A stretch of 6,696 bases of DNA from Methanobacteriota archaeon (lineage in GTDB: Archaea > Halobacteriota > Methanomicrobia > Methanomicrobiales > Methanospirillaceae): the NCBI GenBank assembly GCA_009779205.1, contig WRER01000042.1:1-6696 (forward strand), written 5' to 3'. Positions 1-5,857 of the stretch are shown here, in pieces (position 1 is the first letter of the stretch; every line of letters begins with the position of its first letter). The notes below the pieces were generated by a model. It did no database searches. It worked only from the letters and a program-made list of their open reading frames with translations, and was not told the origin of the DNA. A program made the position numbers and the translations under genes.

Positions 1-700
1 CACTAATCGGTGCCCGAGCATCTGCATGGGCAGGAGGAAGCCATATCGCACTCAGCGGAAGCACTCCTGCTTTTGTTCCAAAGCCGAAAAAGAACAGAAG
101 GCCAAGAAGGAAGATATCATTTGAAGAAAACAGGCTGATATCTATCTGAGAGACATCCAGCGTTCCGGCGATATTGTACAGAACAAATGCACCATAGACA
201 ACAAAAATAACTTCTACAATACTGATTCCGAGATAGATATACGTGGCCTTAATTGCCCGTTTTGTCCTTCCATACAATATTAAAAATGCACTCGTGACGG
301 TAACTGCCTCGAGAAAAACGAGCATAACAAGAACATTATACGTGCAGACCATCCCGCACATCATCCCAACAAGAAGGAAGTAGATGATAAAAAAAGTGGC
401 ATCAAAATCTGTCTTCTTTCGATAAATAAAAGAATGCAAAAGAACGAGCGTACCAAGAAAAGTGACAAGAGTTGCTATAAACATTCCAGGAGCATCAAGC
501 ACAATCGGTCCAAAAAAAGCAACTTTGCCGCCAAAGTACAGCAGGGACAAAAGATAGGAAAAGTTCAGGAAAAACAAAAAAAACATGCAGCAGAGAATAA
601 ATGCCTTCTGAATTGGTTCTGAAAATCGAAGTAATAAATACACGATCACCGCACCAAGAATGGGAAAAAGCACCGGTACCAAAGCAAAATAATCAGACAT
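1..700 (-). CDS. Proton-translocating NuoL/M/N (HyfB/EchA)-family membrane subunit, N-terminal 233 residues, cut by window edge
   Basis: Translating the minus strand from the ATG at 700 gives 233 codons with no stop up to the left edge, so the gene continues outside. The product is almost entirely hydrophobic with about six to seven membrane helices in view. Family marks are a glutamate in a mid-protein helix (E131, in FLEAVTVTSAF), matching the proton-channel Glu of NuoL/M/N antiporter-like subunits, and a later lysine segment (GFGTKAGVLPL, K210) followed by WLPPAH (W220, H225), the conserved K...WLPxAH stretch of the Proton_antipo_M family. The expected role is ion pumping in the membrane arm of the hydrogenase. 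A strong GGAGGA site precedes the ATG. It is the last gene seen in the cluster and the only one set apart by a real gap (77 bases). Oddity: the usual PLHxWLP reads PLSAIWLP here. Which of the NuoL, M or N-like copies it is cannot be settled from a fragment. Confidence 0.9.
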   Translation of the reverse strand, partial: MSDYFALVPVLFPILGAVIVYLLLRFSEPIQKAFILCCMFFLFFLNFSYLLSLLYFGGKVAFFGPIVLDAPGMFIATLVTFLGTLVLLHSFIYRKKTDFDATFFIIYFLLVGMMCGMVCTYNVLVMLVFLEAVTVTSAFLILYGRTKRAIKATYIYLGISIVEVIFVVYGAFVLYNIAGTLDVSQIDISLFSSNDIFLLGLLFFFGFGTKAGVLPLSAIWLPPAHADARAPIS

Positions 701-777
701 CAGTCTTCCTCCTTACAATGAAATGTAACATGGAACAATAATTCGTTAAACATGATAAAATTTCTCATACATCTCAC
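701..777. other. 77-base intergenic gap, the only sizeable one within the cluster
   Basis: This gap lies between the NuoB-like stop and the NuoL/M/N-like start. All other junctions in the cluster overlap or are at most 5 bases apart. It holds a ribosome site and a weak 5-bp hairpin. I see no GC-rich stem with a T-run, so a terminator is not supported, and no convincing TATA box. Most likely it is a leader that lets the membrane-arm gene or genes be translated independently. Confidence 0.5.
707..713 (-). promoter_or_regulatory. Ribosome binding site of the NuoL/M/N-like gene
   Basis: The minus strand reads AAGGAGGAAGACTG just before the ATG at 700, so GGAGGA ends six bases before the start. 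This fixes the start of a gene whose other end is missing. A short AU-rich hairpin (TTACA at 724-728 pairing with TGTAA at 713-717 on the minus strand) directly abuts the site. Confidence 0.8.
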
Positions 778-1197
778 TCAAAACGATCTCATCGCTTTCA
801 GGATACCTTCAAAAATTGCTTCGGGCTTTGGTGGACAGCCAGGTATTCGAACTGTTACCGGAATTATTCGCTCAACCGGCCCTGCAATAGAATAATTCTC
901 ATCATCAACCAGAACACCACCTGAACACCCGCATGCTCCCATTGCAACAACCCGCTTTGGATCTGGTGTCTGAGCATATACCCTCTCAAGAAATGGCTTT
1001 GTATGAAGAGGAACCGGCCCGGTAACCAGTAAAATATCTGCAAACCGAGGAGATGCCACAAGTTTGATCCCGAGCCTCTCAATATCATATCTGGGTCCTG
1101 AACATGCCAGGATCTCAAGGTCACAGCCATTGCATCCTCCTGCATGAGCATGATAGACCCAGGGAGACTTTTTCATAAAAATCTTTGACAAACTCAT
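778..1197 (-). CDS. Group 4 [NiFe]-hydrogenase small subunit (NuoB/HycG/EchC-like, 20 kDa PSST family)
   Basis: A 139-residue protein of the NuoB family that holds the single [4Fe-4S] cluster next to the active site. The four expected ligands are visible: C22 and C25 (GGCNGCDLE), C89 (MGACGCSGG) and C121 (PGCPPKPE). The CNGCD form, with two residues between the first cysteines, is typical of hydrogenase small subunits; respiratory complex I has adjacent cysteines there. This supports a hydrogenase, not a quinone-linked enzyme. As usual for group 4, it lacks the longer C-terminal domain with extra clusters. The ATG at 1197 was chosen because it overlaps the upstream stop as ATGA and follows GAGGA at 1205-1209 with seven bases between; the longer frame to 1224 starts with GTG inside the previous gene. 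It should sit between the NuoI-like subunit and the large subunit in the electron path. Confidence 0.94.
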   Translation of the reverse strand: MSLSKIFMKKSPWVYHAHAGGCNGCDLEILACSGPRYDIERLGIKLVASPRFADILLVTGPVPLHTKPFLERVYAQTPDPKRVVAMGACGCSGGVLVDDENYSIAGPVERIIPVTVRIPGCPPKPEAIFEGILKAMRSF

Positions 1198-1847
1198 ATA
1201 AACTTCCTCGGATAGGTATTCCACTCTTTACTCATCTCTCTCCTGCATGAAATACAGGTACGCAGATACTTTTTCATATCCTCTCTGACGATTTCAGCAG
1301 CATCTGGCTGGAGATGTTCAAGAGTCCGCTGTGATACCACCTCAAGAAACTTTTCAGATACCGGAAGAATCTCCCCGCAGACTGGGCATTTCTGCAATGG
1401 AAGAGTCGTTTCAATGCTTTGACTCTGCTCATCAATAGTATGAGAAAGACAGATATGTCTGACAATACCCTTTGATATTTCAGGAATCTCTTTGCTGTCA
1501 GTAATTCCAAAAAAATACATATTATCCGGCACATTATCTGGAATTTCAGACTTAAAAGTAAAATCAAGAGCTCCTTCCGGGCATATATCCGCACATCTGG
1601 CACAGAAAATACATCGAAGCGTATCAATGGACATTGTTCGAATAGCGTCTTTATCTGCAATACTGGTTGCACCACTTGAGCAGCGCTCATTGCAGGCTCC
1701 ACATCCTGTGCAAAGATCACTATTACGCTTTGGAAATCCTCGCGAAGCAGGAGCAATGAAGCCAAATAATCCATCTACCGTAGCAGGCTTCTTATACAGC
1801 CAGCTGAGAAGCGATCCGAACGCCCGCATCTGTGATACTTTTTTCAT
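1194..1847 (-). CDS. NuoI/HycF/HyfH-like 2x[4Fe-4S] ferredoxin subunit with a C-terminal double-CxxC domain
   Basis: A 217-residue iron-sulfur subunit. Two classic motifs lie close together: C46, C49, C52, C56 (CTGCGACNERC) and C79, C82, C85, C89 followed by Pro (CIFCARCADICP). The first motif has Ser where Pro usually follows the fourth Cys. Spacing matches NuoI-type subunits, which pass electrons between a soluble partner and the NuoB-like cluster. Residues 150-205 carry CPVC (C154, C157) and CISC (C198, C201) about 40 residues apart, a possible zinc-ribbon or rubredoxin-like site. As I recall, HycF/HyfH of formate hydrogenlyases have a comparable C-terminal pair, so the domain fits this branch. 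The ATG at 1847 overlaps the NuoH stop as ATGA and follows AGAGGT at 1855-1860; the longer frame to 1919 starts with GTG deep inside the previous gene. This subunit is the likely docking point for the four-cluster ferredoxin encoded first in the cluster. Confidence 0.93.
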   Translation of the reverse strand: MKKVSQMRAFGSLLSWLYKKPATVDGLFGFIAPASRGFPKRNSDLCTGCGACNERCSSGATSIADKDAIRTMSIDTLRCIFCARCADICPEGALDFTFKSEIPDNVPDNMYFFGITDSKEIPEISKGIVRHICLSHTIDEQSQSIETTLPLQKCPVCGEILPVSEKFLEVVSQRTLEHLQPDAAEIVREDMKKYLRTCISCRREMSKEWNTYPRKFI

Positions 1848-2770
1848 AGCACATACCTCTGTACAACTGCGAGAATAACCGCGATAATCGAAAGAGCCAG
1901 GGGAACCTTTAAAAGCCACCTTGTCGCCTGATCAATCCTGAACCTGCTGAATAATGAGTGAACAATCGCAAGCATCAGAACGGTGGCCCCAATTCCAGCC
2001 AGGAAAATAAACCATGCTGCAAGACCGGTCGCCGGTACCCACAAAAAGAGACCTGCAAAAAGAGCCACCAGAACAAAGAGCATAATAATTTTGGTTGCAT
2101 CAAGCAATCCGAGCAATTTTCCATTATATTCGGTAGTCAACCCGCTTACAATCTCAGATTCTGCCTCTGATATATCAAAGGGTTTCATATGCAATTTGAC
2201 AAGAATAGCGAGAAATAAGGCGATTGCAGCAAACGGGTTTGTAAGGATGTGAAACCCCATCATCTCTTGAATAGAGAGCGTATTATATGAAATGGCTAGG
2301 GCGAATGTTCCAAGGATGAAAGGAAGTTCATTTGCGAGCAAAAGCTCAACTTCTCGAACCCCTCCAATAACTGAAAAAAGGGAACCGCTGGCAATTCCTC
2401 CAACAATCTCAAACAACAGCTCACCCATAAGCAGATAGAACAAAATTACGAGAGAAAATGGATATACATAGGCAATTCCGGCAACTGGGACAAAGAAGCA
2501 TGCTGTAAATGCACACAGAAAAGCAAAGACGGGGGAAAGAATAAAGAGAGAACGTGCAGCTGTTGGAATGATGGTCTTTTTTGAAAAAAGTTTCAAAATA
2601 TCGTAAAGAGGTTGAAGAACCTTGGAATGATTAATATCATGCAAGCTTTGAGGAACAATTATAAGAGGTCCTCTTCTTCCCTGGATTCTGGCATTTACTT
2701 TTCTGAAAAAAAATGAGAGAAAAATACCACAGAAGAAGGCTATTATGGGATTTAACCAAAAGGGATCCAT
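1844..2770 (-). CDS. NuoH/HyfC/EchB-like membrane subunit (complex I subunit 1 family)
   Basis: A 308-residue protein with about eight membrane helices, the normal size for this family. It anchors the peripheral hydrogenase arm to the membrane arm. Signatures are ARIQGRRGP (28-35 region) after the first helix, GGVREVELLLANELP (136-150), and the acidic loop KPFDISEAESEIVSG followed by LTTEYNGK (196-218), which is the NuoH signature with its conserved Asp and Glu residues. The start is the ATG at 2770, which follows directly on the TAA of the large-subunit gene (2771). Its ribosome site, AGAGGTGGT, is made from the last codons of that gene, so the two are probably translationally coupled. Its own stop overlaps the next start by four bases. 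Function as an ion-path subunit follows from the family; the coupling ion (proton or sodium) cannot be read here. Confidence 0.95.
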   Translation of the reverse strand: MDPFWLNPIIAFFCGIFLSFFFRKVNARIQGRRGPLIIVPQSLHDINHSKVLQPLYDILKLFSKKTIIPTAARSLFILSPVFAFLCAFTACFFVPVAGIAYVYPFSLVILFYLLMGELLFEIVGGIASGSLFSVIGGVREVELLLANELPFILGTFALAISYNTLSIQEMMGFHILTNPFAAIALFLAILVKLHMKPFDISEAESEIVSGLTTEYNGKLLGLLDATKIIMLFVLVALFAGLFLWVPATGLAAWFIFLAGIGATVLMLAIVHSLFSRFRIDQATRWLLKVPLALSIIAVILAVVQRYVL

Positions 2771-4396
2771 TTATTTACCACCTCTTTTAATTCTCTCCCC
2801 GCTTTCATTTGTTTTCGAACTTTTTTGAATGATTATCTCTTTGTTTGCCTGTACAACTGTTGCTCTATCTGTACAGGAAAAACAGGGATCTATACTACCG
2901 ATAACAACCGGAACATCTGCAATATTGCCACCCTTTATGAGTCTGAGCAAGATTGGTGCATTTGGAAATGTTGGAACCCGAAGACGCACAAATTCAGGGG
3001 TATTTGTTCCATTTGAAGCGACATGATAGAGAAGTTCTCCACGAGGAGGTTCAGTTTTTGCAACGCCTTCTCCACATGGCAGTTCAGACATCGTGGAAAC
3101 GATTGGAGAGGATGATGGCACAGATCGTAAGATATCGCAACATTGTTCACAGATATCTAAAGAAACCATGAATTCCCTCATTCTAACCTTTAGTCGAGCC
3201 AGAGAATCAGCACCATTCTCAGTTATCACCTCCCAGCTGACATCTTCGTACGCTGCATAAGGAAACTGCTTTCGAACATCAAATGGATGTCCACTTCCCC
3301 TTACAAGAGGTCCGACTGCTCCATATGTTCGTGCATCAGCAGGGCTGAGATGACCAACATTTTTAAGTCGATCTATCAGGATATCATTTGCAAGATACTG
3401 CTCAAAGAACTCAGAAACCGATGCCTTCAGACTTTTCAGTCTTGACCGGATAAAGTCTGCATGAACAGGGGTGATGTCAATTTTCACGCCTCCAAGAGTC
3501 ATTGCTCCATGGCTGATGCGCTGTCCGGATATTACTTCAAGACTGTCAAGGATCTCCTCCCTGAGCCTGAGTGAGTGCATAAGCATGGTTTTAAATCCAG
3601 TCAGCTCACCCAGCAGACCTATTGCAAGCAGATGACTTTTCATACGTTCCAGTTCGCCAAGCAAGGTTCTGATATAGTTCGCCTTTTGTGGGATCTCAAT
3701 TCCTAAGATATTCTCAACTGCCATGACGAATGTCAGGGTGTGGTGAACATTACAAAACCCGCAAATCCGTTCTGAAAGATAGATATCTTTGTAATAGTCC
3801 CTCCGTTCCATGAGTTTGATGATACTGCGATGATTAAACCCAAGTTTTAGATCAGCATCTATCACTGTTTCATCTTCTACTGACATCTTGAGGAAATTGC
3901 TTTCAATCAGAGCAGGGTGATATGGCCCGTACGGGACGACCGAAAGTGGTTGAATAAAAATGTGGTCGCTTGGAGGTTTTTTGGGAGAGTCGGTATTGAT
4001 CCTCTTTGACTCAGGATTTTGCTCTAAATCGGGTTTGGCATGTGTGTCATCCCAGTTCAGGGGAAGCCAAAGATGCCTTGGGTCTGGATGATCCTCCACT
4101 TTAACGCCCAAAAATTCAATTATTTCACGCTCAGCCCAGTCTGCTTGGGTAGTAATGGGAGTGAGTGAAGGAATTGTCGGTTCATTTCGTTTTACGAGGG
4201 CTCTAAGCAGGAGATAGCGACTTTTTGCTTCATCATCGAAACAAAAATGGTAATCAAGCTGAAATCCAAAGACTCCACGATCGACACCTGATGCGTACAT
4301 TAACCGCGCCCCTGAGTTCATTAGGTCAGTTACCTCAGGTATTAGGTTTTCTCTTGAAACATCCTGAACTTTAAAGAGATCTGACTGTTTACTCAT
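2771..4396 (-). CDS. Group 4 [NiFe]-hydrogenase large subunit, NuoC-NuoD (HycE/HyfG-like) fusion
   Basis: A 541-residue fusion. Residues 1-125 are NuoC-like (30 kDa), with WAEREIIEFLGV (87-98) and HPDPRHLWLP (103-112). From about 150 the protein is NuoD/HycE-like (49 kDa). All four Ni-Fe ligand cysteines are present: C212 and C215 in ERICGFCNVHH, and C505 and C508 in IDPCFSCTDR. It should therefore be a catalytic hydrogenase, unlike Nuo or Fpo subunits, which lack them. Other family blocks are PYGPYHPAL (155-163), RISHGAMTLGG (293-303) and VRGSGHPFDVR (365-375). After CTDR the chain continues for 30 residues, matching HycE, which as I recall is cleaved after the Arg at this place by the HycI protease during maturation. 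The start at 4396 follows GGGAGAG with six bases between and overlaps the previous gene by eight bases; an in-frame ATG at 4459 would bury 21 codons in that gene and is less likely. It makes or consumes H2 on the cytoplasmic side. Confidence 0.95.
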   Translation of the reverse strand: MSKQSDLFKVQDVSRENLIPEVTDLMNSGARLMYASGVDRGVFGFQLDYHFCFDDEAKSRYLLLRALVKRNEPTIPSLTPITTQADWAEREIIEFLGVKVEDHPDPRHLWLPLNWDDTHAKPDLEQNPESKRINTDSPKKPPSDHIFIQPLSVVPYGPYHPALIESNFLKMSVEDETVIDADLKLGFNHRSIIKLMERRDYYKDIYLSERICGFCNVHHTLTFVMAVENILGIEIPQKANYIRTLLGELERMKSHLLAIGLLGELTGFKTMLMHSLRLREEILDSLEVISGQRISHGAMTLGGVKIDITPVHADFIRSRLKSLKASVSEFFEQYLANDILIDRLKNVGHLSPADARTYGAVGPLVRGSGHPFDVRKQFPYAAYEDVSWEVITENGADSLARLKVRMREFMVSLDICEQCCDILRSVPSSSPIVSTMSELPCGEGVAKTEPPRGELLYHVASNGTNTPEFVRLRVPTFPNAPILLRLIKGGNIADVPVVIGSIDPCFSCTDRATVVQANKEIIIQKSSKTNESGERIKRGGK

Positions 4397-4670
4397 CCTT
4401 AACTCTCCCGAATGGCGATTCAAGGCTATATAATTCACTTTCATTGAGGTAGAGTTCATTTACCCCACAATTGAAGTTATCATCTATCTTTCGCGACTCC
4501 GGGATAAGCGATGGGATGATGACTGCGAAGAAGATATAAAATGATATCAATGAGGCGAGCTCAGCAAAGAGGAAAAGAGGAATGATTGACCCCTCTACAT
4601 CATAAAATGCAACTGCTCCAACGACACTGATCATGAGAATTATCATAGCGATAACGACGGTTGGCTTCAT
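4389..4670 (-). CDS. Small two-helix membrane protein of the hydrogenase cluster, function unknown
   Basis: A 93-residue protein that I do not recognise with certainty. Residues 3-23 and about 29-55 form two hydrophobic helices, with an acidic residue at the start of the second (E37, in FAELASL). A polar tail of about 38 residues carries the only cysteine (NFNCGV, C68) and ends YSLESPFGRVKDE. From memory, the tail recalls the WxCG...Y...SF..P ending of large EchA/HyfB-type antiporter subunits, so it may be a detached membrane tail of that family, somewhat as MbhI is separate in the Mbh complex; this is a weak inference. Placement between the HdrB-like and large-subunit genes suggests a membrane anchor or accessory subunit. 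The ATG at 4670 overlaps the HdrB stop as TGATG and follows a GGGAGAGGGG site; the longer frame begins with GTG at 4685. The gene is intact and its overlaps at both ends support that it is real. Confidence 0.82.
   Translation of the reverse strand: MKPTVVIAMIILMISVVGAVAFYDVEGSIIPLFLFAELASLISFYIFFAVIIPSLIPESRKIDDNFNCGVNELYLNESELYSLESPFGRVKDE
4403..4409 (-). promoter_or_regulatory. Ribosome binding site fixing the large-subunit start
   Basis: The minus strand reads GGGAGAG, six bases before the ATG at 4396. It decides for this start over the in-frame ATG at 4459, which lies 63 bases further upstream inside the preceding gene. Confidence 0.7.
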
Positions 4671-5584
4671 CAACCCCTCTCCCACTTTTCAATAAGTGAA
4701 TCAACTGGTGCGGTTCTGAGAAGCCGCATTCCAAACTCATCAGGAGAGATTCCAATAGATAATGCGAGGATCTCTGCCAGATGGATGATTGGAATATCAA
4801 ATTTGTATCCAATCTCACTTTCCAGCGTTTTTAGTGTCCGCTCAAACTGATCATAACAACCGGAACAGACGATAACAAAAGCGTCAACATTGAGTTTTTT
4901 TATCTCTTCCAATTTCTTTTTTGCCAGTTCATATGTAGCATATTCACGATCTGCAAGATTTGCCTGAAGCCCACAGCAGATCTGCTCTGTACTGTAATGC
5001 ACAACTTCAGCTGTGAGTGCTTCTGCAAGTGTGTTAAAGTACTTAACCAACAGCCCCTCCTCAAAGACTCTCAAGTGACATCCTGGATGAAGTGCAATAC
5101 GAATATTGACTTTCTGCCCTGCGTTTTTAATTTTTTCAACTCCAATATCTTCACAAAGCACCTGAAGAAGATGCCTGACCCGAATTGAAGCATGGTACTG
5201 ATTATTGGTAGCCTCCAGGTAGTCATTGACCATATTGAGTTTTTCAGGGTTTTCTTTGAGCGTTTTATTTGCTTCATACAAGGTGACATAACATCCATTA
5301 CAAGAAGCAATGAGGTCACGGCCTGCCTGCTCAGCCTGAAGGAGGTTATAGGATGCCAGCGTCAGCCAGACCCGCTCGTCTACTGACATCCATACTCCTG
5401 CACGGGGACAGCAGGTGCTTTTGGTGACATATGTCACATCAATGCCAAAATGAGGTAATACTTGCATAATCGCTGACTCTGCCCATGGCATCTTCACTGG
5501 CATGACACAGCCTAAGAAGAATGCATATCGTGCAGCATAAGATGCATGGGATGAGTTTGTCAGGGCATTATCTGGTATTGTCAT
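4670..5584 (-). CDS. hdrB: HdrB-like protein, heterodisulfide reductase subunit B family, two CCG domains
   Basis: A 304-residue protein, close to the usual length of HdrB. It opens with YAFFLGCVMP (20-29), an HdrB hallmark. Both cysteine-rich CCG motifs are complete: C26-x31-C58C59-x35-C95-x2-C98 and C169-x33-C203C204-x35-C240-x2-C243. In the HdrABC structure these motifs hold two noncubane [4Fe-4S] clusters that split the CoM-S-S-CoB disulfide, so the metal sites should be functional here. No membrane helix is seen; it should be a peripheral protein. HdrB normally takes electrons from HdrC, and an HdrC-type domain lies immediately upstream (17-base overlap), but no HdrA is present. I chose ATG 5584, preceded by GGAG with ten bases between; the frame extends to a TTG at 5632 with a sequence unlike HdrB. 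The substrate could be CoM-S-S-CoB or another disulfide; CCG proteins also occur in thiol:fumarate reductase and other enzymes. Confidence 0.92.
   Translation of the reverse strand: MTIPDNALTNSSHASYAARYAFFLGCVMPVKMPWAESAIMQVLPHFGIDVTYVTKSTCCPRAGVWMSVDERVWLTLASYNLLQAEQAGRDLIASCNGCYVTLYEANKTLKENPEKLNMVNDYLEATNNQYHASIRVRHLLQVLCEDIGVEKIKNAGQKVNIRIALHPGCHLRVFEEGLLVKYFNTLAEALTAEVVHYSTEQICCGLQANLADREYATYELAKKKLEEIKKLNVDAFVIVCSGCYDQFERTLKTLESEIGYKFDIPIIHLAEILALSIGISPDEFGMRLLRTAPVDSLIEKWERG
4674..4683 (-). promoter_or_regulatory. Purine-rich ribosome site of the small membrane protein
   Basis: GGGAGAGGGG on the minus strand lies three bases before the ATG at 4670, inside the last codons of the HdrB-like gene. 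It supports ATG 4670 over the GTG at 4685, which would lie upstream of this site. Confidence 0.65.
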
Positions 5585-5852
5585 CTGATAGATACTCCAT
5601 GGTATCGAGATCAAGCCCGATTGCTTTATCAACTTTCATTGCTTTAATGAGCGTTCTAATATCATTTGCAGCTTCTGGGAATTGGTGAGCAGTTGGGGGA
5701 ACAGGACTAAGCCCGGCTTCTTCTCTGCACTTCAATGTCTCTTCAGTTATGGGATATAAAAGCCCTATCGAAAAATGCCTGATTAACTGTGGCTTAACTC
5801 CTAATGGAAGATTGATTTTTATCGGTCGTCTCCAGGGAAAATACTGATTCAT
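5568..5852 (-). CDS. HdrC C-terminal domain as a separate small protein, without ferredoxin domain
   Basis: A 94-residue protein. GLSPVPPTAHQFPEAANDI (47-65) and the following KAMKVDKAIGLDLDTMEYL closely match the end of HdrC, where as I recall PPTTHQFPEALEEV is followed by a GFDQLIG segment. The preceding residues (about 18-46) also fit the helical stretch after the HdrC clusters. HdrC is usually about 180 residues with two [4Fe-4S] motifs in its first half; here that half is absent and only one cysteine (C42) remains. The ferredoxin gene just upstream is intact and occupies the space, so this is a rearranged gene and not a frameshift remnant. It probably serves as the HdrB-binding piece. 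The start ATG 5852 lies eight bases after an AGGTG site; the frame extends three codons to a GTG at 5861 that overlaps the previous stop as GTGA and is the alternative start. Confidence 0.85.
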   Translation of the reverse strand: MNQYFPWRRPIKINLPLGVKPQLIRHFSIGLLYPITEETLKCREEAGLSPVPPTAHQFPEAANDIRTLIKAMKVDKAIGLDLDTMEYLSDDNTR

Positions 5853-5857
5853 TTGTA

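Noticed and set aside
1492..1878. 128-codon open frame on the plus strand
   Set aside because: It lies wholly opposite the NuoI-like gene and the end of the NuoH-like gene, which have clear family motifs; its own translation resembles nothing known. The other plus-strand frames are likewise antisense shadows.
2771..4396. Reading the cluster as a complex I / Fpo (quinone or F420H2) dehydrogenase
   Set aside because: The large subunit has both Ni-binding CxxC pairs and the small subunit has CNGCD, which are hydrogenase features; complex I and Fpo lack the Ni ligands and have adjacent cysteines in the small subunit.
4670..5632. Longer HdrB frame from 5632
   Set aside because: It begins with TTG, overlaps the previous gene by 65 bases and adds residues unlike HdrB; ATG 5584 with an upstream GGAG fits better.
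5568..5852. HdrC-like gene as a frameshifted or decayed HdrC
   Set aside because: The sequence directly upstream is an intact ferredoxin gene with sixteen ordered cysteines, and the short gene has its own good ribosome site and start, so no broken HdrC half is hidden there.
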